Source: Thalassobacillus devorans (lineage in GTDB: Bacteria > Bacillota > Bacilli > Bacillales > Halobacillaceae). From it: DNA of 51,059 nt. Positions 28,873-37,209 of this stretch are shown here, piece by piece. Within the stretch, counting starts at the first letter, position 1. Each line of letters opens with the position of its first letter. The notes under the pieces were generated by a model. It did not search any database, was not told where the DNA came from, and saw only the letters and a list, made by a program, of their open reading frames with translations. The stretch covers positions 1-51,059 of the forward strand of contig NZ_JAASRY010000010.1 in assembly GCF_011761345.1 (NCBI RefSeq). The letters run 5' to 3'. The position numbers were made by a program, and so were the translations under genes.

Positions 28873-30477
28873 ATGAATGACAAGATTGAAACCAAAGATT
28901 TTTTCAAAGGTGCTTTCATCCTCACATTAGCGGGGATTTTCAGCAAAATATTAAGTGCAGGTTACCGGATTCCGATTCAAAATATAACAGGGGATCTGGG
29001 CTTTTATATATATCAGCAAATCTACCCCTTCCTTGGAGTAGCAATCATGCTATCGTTGTACGGCTTTCCTGTGGCTGTATCGAAATTGGCAGCGGATTTC
29101 AGAGATAAACAAAAAGAGCTGGCACTACGCTCCTTTTTCATCCCTGTATTCGTCATCATATTTTCTTTAAGTGCTGTTGTGTTTTTAATATTGTTTACTC
29201 AAGCAGGCATGATTGCAGAGTGGATGGGGGATAAAAGATTAAGCTCACCTATTAGAGCAAGCGCGTTAGTTTTTCTTGTCTTACCATTCACCTCGGTGAT
29301 GAGGGGGGCATTTCAAGGAAGTAACGATATGCAGCCGACGGCTGTATCTCAAATTGTAGAACAGCTGGTGCGCGTGAGTATTATTATTACTATAGCGGTT
29401 GCCTTAGTTGGTAAAGAAGATTATTATGCCATTGGTACAGGGGCAGCAGCAGCTTCGGTGGCTGGTTCTATAGCTGCTGCCATTTTTCTCGGTATGCTTG
29501 CTTGGAAAAGAAGATCACGCGAGCACTATGTACATAGAGAGCATTCCTATCGCTATTTTTTAAAGACCATCCTTATCCATGGTTTATTTATTAGCATAAA
29601 CTATATGTTTTTATTATTGATTCAAATGGCTGATGCCTTTACATTGGTTCCTGGATTGGAAGGTTTTGGGCTGGATTCTTATGAGGCCAGGGTGTCCAAA
29701 GGGGTGTTCGATCGGGGGCAGCCGTTGATTCAGCTGGGGGCAGTGTTAGGGTCTTCTCTGGCTCTCGCCTTAATTCCGACGATCACGAAACAACGGCTGG
29801 AGCGGGAACCAGACAAATTTCATGAGCACTTACAGTCAGCTTTGAAAATGAGCTTGTTATTAGCAGCTGGTGCAACCGCCGGCCTGATCATAATTTTTCC
29901 TTATGTTAATGAATTGCTTTACCAGAACTCCAATGGGACATCCTATTTACGTATATTAATGATTGTTGTTTTATTCAGTTCCTTGGCAATCACCACGTCT
30001 TCGGTTCTTCAGGGGGTCGATGTTGTCTTTCAGACAGCGGGTGTCATTTTGGCAGGAACCGTATTGAAATGGGCGGGGAACGAGATATTAGTCCCCGTGT
30101 TTGGATTGTCTGGTGCTGCCTGGGCATCGGTTGTGGCGGCTGCTCTAGTATTAATCTGGAATTTGAAGCTGATGAGAAGAAGGTTCCGACCGTCTGCCTG
30201 GCGCAGCCTTCCATTTATAAAAATTCTGACTGCTTTAGTAGTAATGGCAATATTTTTGATGTTAGCGATTATCGTCGAAACCTATCTGCTGTTACTGGAA
30301 TCCCGGTTCGGGTTACTAATCTTCACGCTTTCGGTTTCTGGACTAGGGGGGATCATTTATTTTATCACTTTCACCTTAGTCAAAGGATTCACTGATAAAG
30401 AAATGGAACAAATCCCGGCCGTGGGAGCGATTTTCAACTGGTTTTCAAGGAGGAAACATAAGCATGCACACCATTGA
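28873..30477 (+). CDS. yabM: Polysaccharide/lipid flippase-family membrane protein YabM (MOP superfamily)
   Basis: A 534-residue multipass membrane protein with about 14 predicted hydrophobic segments, in the SpoVB/MurJ-like branch of the MOP exporter superfamily. FKGAFILTLAGIFSKILSAGYRIP begins TM1, and the RGAFQGSNDMQPTAVSQIVEQLVR segment is typical of the family. Relatives move lipid-linked sugars across the membrane; some act in spore cortex or wall synthesis. The exact cargo of YabM is not known. ATG 28873 follows GGAAAGG by 8 nt. The 3' end overlaps yabN by 14 nt. Confidence 0.9.
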   Translation: MNDKIETKDFFKGAFILTLAGIFSKILSAGYRIPIQNITGDLGFYIYQQIYPFLGVAIMLSLYGFPVAVSKLAADFRDKQKELALRSFFIPVFVIIFSLSAVVFLILFTQAGMIAEWMGDKRLSSPIRASALVFLVLPFTSVMRGAFQGSNDMQPTAVSQIVEQLVRVSIIITIAVALVGKEDYYAIGTGAAAASVAGSIAAAIFLGMLAWKRRSREHYVHREHSYRYFLKTILIHGLFISINYMFLLLIQMADAFTLVPGLEGFGLDSYEARVSKGVFDRGQPLIQLGAVLGSSLALALIPTITKQRLEREPDKFHEHLQSALKMSLLLAAGATAGLIIIFPYVNELLYQNSNGTSYLRILMIVVLFSSLAITTSSVLQGVDVVFQTAGVILAGTVLKWAGNEILVPVFGLSGAAWASVVAAALVLIWNLKLMRRRFRPSAWRSLPFIKILTALVVMAIFLMLAIIVETYLLLLESRFGLLIFTLSVSGLGGIIYFITFTLVKGFTDKEMEQIPAVGAIFNWFSRRKHKHAHH

Positions 30478-31915
30478 AGTGATCGGACTGGGAGCTGGGG
30501 ATATCAACCAGCTTCCTCTGGGGATTTATAAGAAATTGACCAATCAATCCCGTGAAATTTATCTTAGAACGGCAGAGCATCCTGTTGTAGCTGAATTGGA
30601 AAAGGAAGGGTTGACCTTTAGACCCTTTGATAACATCTATGAGAAGCATGAACAGTTTGAAGAAGTTTATAAAGAAATCGTCAACCAGCTTGTATTGGCT
30701 GCCTCCAAAAAGTCCATCACTTATGCTGTACCTGGACATCCGATGGTGGCGGAACGTACGGTTCAGCTCCTCCTCGAAAAAGAAGAGCGCGGAGAAGTAA
30801 AAGTAGAGGTGGCTGGAGGGCAGAGCTATCTTGATGATGTATATACAGCCCTCAAAATCGATCCTGTCGAAGGGATGCAGTTCATCGATGCCACTTCCTT
30901 CGATCGTTCGCAGCTGCAATACTTAGGGCATATCATTTTTACCCAGGTATATGATGGTATGATCGCATCAGAAGTGAAACTGGCCCTGTTAGAGGATTTG
31001 AATCCGGAACACCCCGTTACGATTGTCACGGCAGCGGGTAGTGAACAAGAAAGAGTCATTACGGTAGCATTAGAAGATTTGGACCGTTCTGTGGAGTTGA
31101 ATAATCTTACCAGTGTTTATCTTGCTCCGGTAACGCAAGGTTCCTTGAACCACCAGTTTTTCCGGTTGCGTGAAGTGATTCGTGAACTGCGTGGGCCGGA
31201 TGGCTGCCCATGGGATAAAAAGCAGACCCATGAATCTCTACGCAAGTATTTGATTGAAGAAGCATATGAATTTATCGATGCGGTCAACAAACTGGATGAT
31301 GACTCGATGGTGGAAGAGCTTGGAGATGTGCTTCTGCAAGTGATGCTGCATAGTCAAATTGGAGAAGATGAAGGATTTTTCACCATCGATGACGTAATAT
31401 TATCGATAACGGAAAAAATGATCCGCAGACATCCGCATGTTTTTGGAGATATATCAGTAAACTCATCTGAAGAGGTAATTACGAATTGGGATGAAATAAA
31501 AAAGCAGGAGAAAGGTGTCCAGCCGGAGTCCTTGCTGGACCAGGTACCTGATAGCTTCCCTTCCTTACTGCAGGCAGAAGATATTCAGAAGCGGGCGGCC
31601 AAGGTAGGATTTGACTGGAAAGAAGCAGAGCCAGTCTGGAGTAAAGTAGAAGAAGAATGGCAGGAGTTTAAAGAGGCGCAGCTAGCTGGTGATGCAAGGG
31701 AAATGGAAAAAGAGCTCGGTGACCTGCTATTTTCCATCACTAATCTGGCCCGTCATTATAAAATCAATGCAGAAAGCGCCCTGCAAGGGACGAATGAAAA
31801 GTTCCGTGACCGTTTTCGTTATATAGAGCGAAAAGCTTCTGCGCAAGGAGTGGCACTGAAGGATTTGTCGCTGGATGAAATGGAGTCATGGTGGGTGGAA
31901 GCCAAAAAACGATAA
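30464..31915 (+). CDS. yabN: Fused tetrapyrrole methylase-like / MazG nucleotide pyrophosphohydrolase YabN
   Basis: A 483-residue two-domain protein. The N-terminal half (about 1-220) is a SAM-dependent tetrapyrrole-methylase fold (VIGLGAGDINQLPLGIY, YAVPGHPMVAERT). The C-terminal half is MazG, with two repeats carrying LRGPDGCPWDKKQTHESL, EEAYEFIDAV and EELGDVLLQV, and later EEEWQEF and KELGDLLFSI. MazG enzymes hydrolyse NTPs and dNTPs, cleaning damaged nucleotides. The methylase-domain substrate is unknown. It is translationally coupled to yabM and followed 19 nt later by rqcP. Confidence 0.94.
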   Translation: MHTIEVIGLGAGDINQLPLGIYKKLTNQSREIYLRTAEHPVVAELEKEGLTFRPFDNIYEKHEQFEEVYKEIVNQLVLAASKKSITYAVPGHPMVAERTVQLLLEKEERGEVKVEVAGGQSYLDDVYTALKIDPVEGMQFIDATSFDRSQLQYLGHIIFTQVYDGMIASEVKLALLEDLNPEHPVTIVTAAGSEQERVITVALEDLDRSVELNNLTSVYLAPVTQGSLNHQFFRLREVIRELRGPDGCPWDKKQTHESLRKYLIEEAYEFIDAVNKLDDDSMVEELGDVLLQVMLHSQIGEDEGFFTIDDVILSITEKMIRRHPHVFGDISVNSSEEVITNWDEIKKQEKGVQPESLLDQVPDSFPSLLQAEDIQKRAAKVGFDWKEAEPVWSKVEEEWQEFKEAQLAGDAREMEKELGDLLFSITNLARHYKINAESALQGTNEKFRDRFRYIERKASAQGVALKDLSLDEMESWWVEAKKR

Positions 31916-31934
31916 AAAAAGGAGATAGTGACTT

Positions 31935-32198
31935 ATGCGTTTGGATAAGTTTCTCAAAATTTCCCGTTTGATCAAACGAAGGACGTTAGCGAAAGAAGTA
32001 GCCGATCAAGGGCGGATTACCGTCAATGGCAACCAGGCTAAAGCAGCCACGAATATTCAAGTCGGGGATGAACTGGTCATCCAATTTGGTCAAAAAGTAT
32101 TGACGCTTGAAATTAAAGCGCTGCGTGAAAATGTTAAAAAAGATGAAGCTTCATCTCTATACGAGATTGTAAAAGAAGAAGCAGTGCAACAGTCATAA
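31935..32198 (+). CDS. rqcP: RqcP, S4-domain ribosome quality-control factor
   Basis: An 87-residue protein formed almost entirely by an S4 RNA-binding domain (MRLDKFLKISRLIKRRTLAKEVADQG...VNG). RqcP (YabO) works with RqcH on stalled 50S subunits to add poly-alanine tails to nascent chains. The length and C-terminal extension match B. subtilis YabO (86 aa). AAAAAAGGAG precedes the ATG. A strong terminator closes the yabM-yabN-rqcP block. Confidence 0.94.
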   Translation: MRLDKFLKISRLIKRRTLAKEVADQGRITVNGNQAKAATNIQVGDELVIQFGQKVLTLEIKALRENVKKDEASSLYEIVKEEAVQQS

Positions 32199-32201
32199 TG
32201 C

Positions 32202-32234
32202 AGAACCACCTCAACGGATGAGGTGGTTCTTTTG
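32202..32234 (+). terminator. rqcP terminator
   Basis: AGAACCACCTCA (32202-32213) pairs perfectly with TGAGGTGGTTCT (32219-32230) around ACGGA, then TTTG. Confidence 0.9.
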
Positions 32235-32312
32235 CATATGTATGTCCACTTCCGCGGGTTCTATTTTTTCTTTTCTCTTCATAGGTTGTACTAAGTGAAG
32301 GGGGATCAGAGC

Positions 32313-32615
32313 ATGGAATATTATGAAAAGAATGCTAATAATATGCGTGGACAAGCCGAGCACCATGTGAGAATGATGAATAGAAAGAATCTCGAAATTA
32401 CAGGGGTAAAAGAAGTGGACAGCTTTGATAACGAAGAGTTTTTGCTGCAGACCAGTCTTGGATATTTAGTGATACGCGGGGAAAACCTGCAAATGAAAAA
32501 CCTCGATGTTGAACAGGGGGTTGTATCAATCAAGGGTAAGGTGTTTGAAATGACTTACTTGGATGAACACCATGCGGAGAAGGCTAAAGGGTTCTTTAGC
32601 AAGCTGTTTAAATGA
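32313..32615 (+). CDS. yabP: Sporulation protein YabP
   Basis: A 100-residue protein of the YabP/YqfC family, the same length as in B. subtilis. It has the family strand-rich segment RKNLEITGVKEVDSFDNEEFLLQTSLGYLVIRGENL and ends in a hydrophobic-charged tail. It is needed for sporulation in B. subtilis and acts in the mother cell; the molecular role is unknown. ATG 32313 follows AAGGGGG by 8 nt. Sigma-E control is expected, but I found no convincing sigma-E site. The stop overlaps the yabQ start (ATGA). Confidence 0.92.
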   Translation: MEYYEKNANNMRGQAEHHVRMMNRKNLEITGVKEVDSFDNEEFLLQTSLGYLVIRGENLQMKNLDVEQGVVSIKGKVFEMTYLDEHHAEKAKGFFSKLFK

Positions 32616-33202
32616 CTCTGACTACCCAGTTTCTCGCAATGGCTGCTATGATATTAGGCGGAATATATCTGGGTGCCGCCATGGATACATTAAAACGTTT
32701 CAAACATTTGTACCGTAAACGAACGCTGATGAACTATACCATTGTCATCAGCTTTTGGCTTTTACAAGCATTTATTCTCTTTTTTCTGTTATATCAAGTC
32801 AATTATGGTGAGCTGCGTTTTTATATATTCCTATCCGTATTCTGTGGTTATGCAGCTTATCGCGCGTTGTTTCAGGGCATTTACACGCGGATGCTTGAGC
32901 GATTGATTCGCATTATTAAAGCCTTGGTCCGTTTTTTTCTCAGATGCTTCAATCTATTTATTGTAAAGCCGATAAAATGGTTATGGAAGGTAGCCACTGC
33001 TATCATCATATGGGTTTCGACATTGCTGTTAGCGGGTAGTATATTCGTGCTGCGCGTGCTATGGTGGCCGCTTCGATTGGTTGCCCGCCTGCTGTGGAAA
33101 ATGTTCCCGGAAAATATGAAAAAATACTTACACACGCTGGCAGGATTTTACGTTACAATAAAGAATAGAATACTAAAGCTGTTAAATTTATGGAAACGAT
33201 AA
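32612..33202 (+). CDS. yabQ: Spore cortex biosynthesis membrane protein YabQ
   Basis: A 196-residue membrane protein (about 211 in B. subtilis). Four or five hydrophobic segments are visible: about 4-24, 44-62, 70-88 and 125-150. The rest is basic, with many Arg, Lys and Trp residues. In B. subtilis it localises to the forespore outer membrane and is required for cortex formation. It overlaps yabP by 4 nt, so both should be made together in the mother cell. divIC follows after 13 nt. Confidence 0.9.
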   Translation: MTLTTQFLAMAAMILGGIYLGAAMDTLKRFKHLYRKRTLMNYTIVISFWLLQAFILFFLLYQVNYGELRFYIFLSVFCGYAAYRALFQGIYTRMLERLIRIIKALVRFFLRCFNLFIVKPIKWLWKVATAIIIWVSTLLLAGSIFVLRVLWWPLRLVARLLWKMFPENMKKYLHTLAGFYVTIKNRILKLLNLWKR

Positions 33203-33215
33203 GGAGGCAGAGTAG

Positions 33216-33590
33216 ATGGCCGAAAAACAAGTCACACGAATAGAATCGAACTACATGAAACAGTATGATACATACGTAGAACGACAACATAGAAAGAAAA
33301 AGCGTCTGTTTCGTAGGCTGGCACTATTTACCATCCTGGTCCTGGTTGTCATGGGATCTATGCTGACTTATCATTTTAAACAACAAGCGATGTATAATGA
33401 AAAGCTGGAACGTATGGAAGAGCTCCAGGAACAAAAGGTGGCGCTTGAAAATCAGGAAAAGAACTTAAAAGAAGAAATCGAATTATTGAATAATGAAGAA
33501 TACGTCCTTCAAATTGCCAGGACGAATTACTTCTTTTCAAAAGAAGGCGAGATTATCTTCAAACTTCCGGAAGAAGACCCATCTTATTGA
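33216..33590 (+). CDS. divIC: Cell-division protein DivIC
   Basis: A 124-residue bitopic membrane protein (125 in B. subtilis). A basic cytoplasmic N-terminus (RQHRKKKRLFRRL) is followed by one transmembrane helix (about 36-57) and an external coiled coil of the FtsB/DivIC family (NEKLERMEELQEQKVALENQ), then the conserved EYVLQIARTNYFFSKEGEIIF. DivIC pairs with FtsL and DivIB in the divisome to activate septal wall synthesis. Its stop codon overlaps the yabR promoter. Confidence 0.95.
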   Translation: MAEKQVTRIESNYMKQYDTYVERQHRKKKRLFRRLALFTILVLVVMGSMLTYHFKQQAMYNEKLERMEELQEQKVALENQEKNLKEEIELLNNEEYVLQIARTNYFFSKEGEIIFKLPEEDPSY

Positions 33591-33616
33591 CACACTTTTC
33601 ATTGCTTATATATAAT
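33587..33616 (+). promoter_or_regulatory. Sigma-A promoter of yabR
   Basis: TTGACA (33587-33592), 18 bp, TATAAT (33611-33616). Both hexamers are perfect; the -35 contains the divIC stop codon. Confidence 0.88.
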
Positions 33617-33663
33617 AGTAAAGAAGGATATTTATCGAAATTTTAAGGAGGAGCATTTTTTTT

Positions 33664-34056
33664 ATGTCAATCGAAGTAGGCAGCAAGCTGCAGGGTAAGG
33701 TAACTGGTATCACTAATTTTGGAGCATTCGTGGAACTTCCCGATGGGCAGACTGGTTTAGTCCATATTAGTGAGGTTGCCGACAACTATGTCAAGGATAT
33801 TAATGATCACTTAAGCGAAGGCGACAAAGTGGAAGTGAAAGTCATTAATGTCGGTAAAGACGGAAAAATCGGCCTTTCCATTAAGAAAGCGAAAGAGAAC
33901 TATGGTCGTCGTAATAATAAGCCGCAGAATCGTAAGCCGGTAGAAACATTCGAACAAAAGATGAATCGCTTTATGAAAGATAGTGATGAGCGTCTGGCTT
34001 CATTGAAGAAGCACACGGAATCGAAACGCGGAGGTCGAGGTGCTAAAAAAGGCTAA
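33664..34056 (+). CDS. yabR: S1 RNA-binding domain protein YabR
   Basis: A 130-residue protein with an N-terminal S1 OB-fold (SIEVGSKLQGKVTGITNFGAFVEL to about residue 73, including GLVHISEVA). A basic, Arg/Lys/Asn-rich C-terminal tail ends in RGGRGAKKG. It matches the general stress protein 13/YabR group (128 aa in B. subtilis); an RNA- or ribosome-related role is likely but not defined. TAAGGAGGAG precedes the ATG. It is monocistronic between a perfect sigma-A promoter and a strong terminator. Confidence 0.92.
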   Translation: MSIEVGSKLQGKVTGITNFGAFVELPDGQTGLVHISEVADNYVKDINDHLSEGDKVEVKVINVGKDGKIGLSIKKAKENYGRRNNKPQNRKPVETFEQKMNRFMKDSDERLASLKKHTESKRGGRGAKKG

Positions 34057-34091
34057 CTTGCTGCCTATATGAATATATAATGCACGTGCCA

Positions 34092-34126
34092 AAAAACGGG
34101 CTTGCCAGAAATGGCAGCCCGTTTTT
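34092..34126 (+). terminator. yabR terminator
   Basis: AAAAACGGGC (34092-34101) plus TGCC pair with GGCA plus GCCCGTTTTT (34113-34126). Confidence 0.9.
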
Positions 34127-34153
34127 AGTATAGAAAAATATTATTCTTCCAAT

Positions 34154-34191
34154 AAAAAAGCTGAGGCAGCTTCATTATATGCTGCCTCAGC
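34154..34191 (-). terminator. Terminator of the tRNA-Met-tRNA-Glu operon
   Basis: On the minus strand, GCTGAGGCAGC and GCTGCCTCAGC pair perfectly around a 10-nt AT loop, followed by TTTTTTATT. It lies 20 nt past the tRNA-Glu end. Confidence 0.9.
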
Positions 34192-34210
34192 GGAACTAGA
34201 TTGTTATGGA

Positions 34211-34282
34211 TGACCCGTACGGGATTCGAACCCGTGTTACCGCCGTGAAAGGGCGGTGTCTTAACCACTTGACCAACGGGCC
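34211..34282 (-). tRNA. tRNA-Glu (anticodon UUC)
   Basis: A 72-nt cloverleaf on the minus strand: acceptor GGCCCGT with ACGGGTC, D arm TGGTCAAGTGG, anticodon arm CCGCC-CTTTCAC-GGCGG with TTC, and the T arm loop GTTCGAATC. The CCA end is not encoded; the next bases are TCC, so CCA must be added by nucleotidyltransferase. Confidence 0.97.
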
Positions 34283-34316
34283 TTGTCGTTTGGTTATGTA
34301 ACCTTGTAAAAATAAA

Positions 34317-34393
34317 TGGTAGCGGCGGAGGGGATCGAACCCCCGACCTCACGGGTATGAACCGTACGCTCTCGCCAGCTGAGCTACACCGCC
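34317..34393 (-). tRNA. tRNA-Met (elongator, anticodon CAU)
   Basis: A 77-nt minus-strand tRNA including an encoded CCA (34317-34319). Acceptor GGCGGTG, D arm AGCTCAGCTGGCGAGAGC, anticodon loop TTCATAC, T loop GTTCGATCC. The paired first base and absence of the GGG/CCC anticodon stem of initiator tRNA indicate elongator Met. It is transcribed first, then tRNA-Glu. Confidence 0.96.
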
Positions 34394-34424
34394 ATGAATT
34401 GTTTCATTCAAAGTCACAAGCAAT

Positions 34425-34453
34425 ATATTACAACATGATAGATTAAGTGTCAA
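34425..34453 (-). promoter_or_regulatory. Sigma-A promoter of the tRNA operon
   Basis: On the minus strand TTGACA (34448-34453), 17 bp, TAATAT (34425-34430), about 30 nt upstream of tRNA-Met. Confidence 0.85.
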
Positions 34454-34599
34454 CAGAATTTCTATTTTCGGATTAGTCTGTCAATTTTTGAAAATGATAG
34501 AAACGGTACAGTTACAGGGATTATCCCCTTCCTTGCTCTAAATGGGGGGCGAATAAACGACGACTAATTTGTAGAAGGGTACTTTTCAGCAAGGAAATC

Positions 34600-34665
34600 A
34601 GTCGAACTTTTTGTTACTGCTCTCTTCTTGTTTTGACAAATTACATGATAGATATGTGATTTAAT
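34600..34665 (+). promoter_or_regulatory. Spo0A-dependent long-spacer promoter of spoIIE
   Basis: TTGACA (34633-34638), 21 bp, TTTAAT (34660-34665). The unusual 21-bp spacer is the known hallmark of the B. subtilis spoIIE promoter. A Spo0A-box-like TTTGACA (TGTCAAA on the other strand, 6 of 7) overlaps the -35, and AGTCGAA (6 of 7) lies at 34600-34606. Confidence 0.75.
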
Positions 34666-34690
34666 AGAGCAACAAGAAGGAGTGGTGAAG

Positions 34691-37135
34691 ATGTTGGGGA
34701 CATTAACGAGAAAGGGTTCACAGACTATTGGGATGGAAAAAGCACGACTCAGCAAGCTGAAGAAGAAAGCGGAGAGTAGAGCGAAGTACTTGTTGATCGA
34801 CAAAGGCTGGTTGCTGATGATCATCGCTTTGCTTCTGGGCAGAGCGGTCATCTTATCTTCCATTTCGCCCTTTGTCATCGCGTTGATCGCATCGGTGTGG
34901 TGGCTTAGAAGAGATCGTGTTCCAGCTGTCGTCCTATTTGCTGTCATCGGGGCATCTACTTATGGCTGGCTGCAGACGGGTTTTGTGTTTACAGCGATGC
35001 TGACGTTCTTGTTACTTGCCTTCATTGTACATACATGGAAAGAACATCAGAAGCTGTTACCGTTGATGGCGTTCTTAGCTTGTGTCCTTCCAAGATCGGT
35101 CGCATTCACCTTACTGGATGCATGGCAACCATATGAAGCGCTGCTTATGGCTGCTGAAGGCGTACTAAGCGCAATGCTTGTCCTGATATTTATGCAGAGT
35201 GTTCCACTATTATCACCTAAAAGGTATAAAGCGACCTTAAAAAATGAAGAAATCGTCTGTATGATCATTTTGCTCGCCTCTGTATTGACAGGAACGATCG
35301 GCTGGCAGATCCAGGATGTCTCGTTAGAACAAATATTCTCCAGATACCTGGTCTTATTCCTGGCTTTCATTGGCGGCGCGGCTATCGGATCGACAGTCGG
35401 GGTCGTGACCGGACTAGTATTGAGTCTTGCCAATGTCGCGAATCTCTATCAAATGAGTTTACTAGCTTTTTCCGGTCTGCTTGGAGGATTGCTTAAAGAG
35501 GGTAAGAAAACCGGTGTCAGCGTTGGTTTGATTGTTGGTACTTTATTGATCGGTATATATGGGGGAACTGTATCAACATTATCACCGTCGCTTATGGAGA
35601 CTGGTTTGGCCATTATACTTTTTGCTTTGACGCCGGAAGGCTGGATTCGAAAATTGGCCCGATATATCCCAGGCACCCAGGAGCATTCTCAGGAACAGGA
35701 ACAATATTTACAAAAAGTTCGCGATGTGACTGCTGTGCGTGTGGAAAAATTTTCTGATGTGTTTCGCGCCCTATCCAAAAGCTTTCATTTCTATGACGAT
35801 CAGACAGACACAGAGGAACACCAGCGGGAAAAAGATTACTTTTTAAGCCATGTTACGGAAAAAACATGCCAATCCTGTTTTAAAAAGGAGCGATGCTGGG
35901 CAAAACAATTCGATCAAACGTACAATATCATGACCGATTTGATGACGGATCTTGAGGGAGGGGACGAGCCGAGCAGACTGATTCGCAAGAATGTCGACCA
36001 ATACTGTGTCAAACCCCAAAAGCTCATCGATACGATGAAACAGGAGCTTTCTTTTTACCAGGCAAATCAGCAGTTGAAAAAACAAGTGCTGGAAAGCAGG
36101 AGGTTTGTTGCTGACCAGTTGCGCGGTGTTTCAGAAGTGATGGAAGATTTTGCAAAAGAAATTACCAAGGAAAGGGAGAACCATGAAGTCCAGGAGCAGG
36201 AGATCACCTATGCTATCAATCAATTAGGGTTAGAAATTGAAACATTGGATATTTATACCCTCGATGCCGGTAATATCGATATCGACCTTACTTTCTATGT
36301 GCGAAATTATCATGGAGAAGGTCCAAAACTGATTGCGCCGCTGCTTTCAGATATATTGGATGAGACGATTATTGTGACAAAAGAAAATATCGCGCCATTT
36401 CCAAACGGTTACTGTGAGCTGTCCTTCCAGTCAGCCAAGCGATATATCATGGAAACAGGTGTAGCGCATGCTGCTAAGGATGGCGGGTTTATTTCTGGGG
36501 ACAGCTATTCCACGATGGAGTTAGGCGCGGGGAAGTATGCCCTTGCGATCAGCGATGGGATGGGTAACGGCATCCGTGCTCATGAGGAAAGTATGGAGAC
36601 ATTGCGACTCTTGCAGCAGATACTACAGTCAGGCATCCAGGAACAGGTGGCCATCAAGTCGATCAATTCGATACTCTCGCTGCGAACAACAGACGAAATT
36701 TTTTCTACCCTGGATCTGGCTGTCGTAGATTTACAGGACGCCACATCAAAATTTATAAAAATCGGCAGCACTCCGAGTTATATAAAGCGCGGAGCGCAAA
36801 TGATGAAGATAGAATCAAGCAACCTTCCGATCGGCATCATCAAGGATGTCGACGTTGAAATAGTTAGTGAGCAGTTAGCACCCGGAGATCTATTAATTAT
36901 GATGAGTGACGGAATATTAGAAGGACCGAAGCATATAGAGAATATGGAAGCATGGCTGAAGCGGAAAATAAGAGAGATGGAGACCAATGACCCGCAAGCT
37001 GTAGCGGATTTGATTTTGGAAGAAGTGATCCGTACACGCGGTGCCATTGAAGATGATATGACCGTCCTTGTTGCAAGACTGGACCATAACCATCCACAGT
37101 GGAAAGCAATTCCCTATAAACGTAAGGAGGCCTGA
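34691..37135 (+). CDS. spoIIE: SpoIIE serine phosphatase and septation protein
   Basis: An 814-residue membrane phosphatase (827 in B. subtilis). The N-terminal domain has about ten transmembrane segments (roughly residues 35-315, including GVVTGLVLSLANVANLYQMSLLAFSGLLGG). A central domain with the CQSCFKKERCW motif drives FtsZ interaction and oligomerisation. The PP2C domain (from about 590) has SGDSYSTMEL, ISDGMGNG and MMSDGILEGP with metal-binding aspartates. It dephosphorylates SpoIIAA to release sigma-F in the forespore. ATG 34691 lies 8 nt after AAGAAGGAG; the GTGs at 34682 and 34685 overlap that site. Confidence 0.97.
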   Translation: MLGTLTRKGSQTIGMEKARLSKLKKKAESRAKYLLIDKGWLLMIIALLLGRAVILSSISPFVIALIASVWWLRRDRVPAVVLFAVIGASTYGWLQTGFVFTAMLTFLLLAFIVHTWKEHQKLLPLMAFLACVLPRSVAFTLLDAWQPYEALLMAAEGVLSAMLVLIFMQSVPLLSPKRYKATLKNEEIVCMIILLASVLTGTIGWQIQDVSLEQIFSRYLVLFLAFIGGAAIGSTVGVVTGLVLSLANVANLYQMSLLAFSGLLGGLLKEGKKTGVSVGLIVGTLLIGIYGGTVSTLSPSLMETGLAIILFALTPEGWIRKLARYIPGTQEHSQEQEQYLQKVRDVTAVRVEKFSDVFRALSKSFHFYDDQTDTEEHQREKDYFLSHVTEKTCQSCFKKERCWAKQFDQTYNIMTDLMTDLEGGDEPSRLIRKNVDQYCVKPQKLIDTMKQELSFYQANQQLKKQVLESRRFVADQLRGVSEVMEDFAKEITKERENHEVQEQEITYAINQLGLEIETLDIYTLDAGNIDIDLTFYVRNYHGEGPKLIAPLLSDILDETIIVTKENIAPFPNGYCELSFQSAKRYIMETGVAHAAKDGGFISGDSYSTMELGAGKYALAISDGMGNGIRAHEESMETLRLLQQILQSGIQEQVAIKSINSILSLRTTDEIFSTLDLAVVDLQDATSKFIKIGSTPSYIKRGAQMMKIESSNLPIGIIKDVDVEIVSEQLAPGDLLIMMSDGILEGPKHIENMEAWLKRKIREMETNDPQAVADLILEEVIRTRGAIEDDMTVLVARLDHNHPQWKAIPYKRKEA

Positions 37136-37209
37136 TTATTACTTTTGGACAGGTATAAACCCCTCGATGTTCGGCGATGATGATGGTAAGGAACTGAAGG
37201 GGTGATCCA

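Noticed and set aside
34125-34352. 75-codon frame on the minus strand
   Set aside because: It runs through the tRNA-Glu gene and part of tRNA-Met and the terminator.
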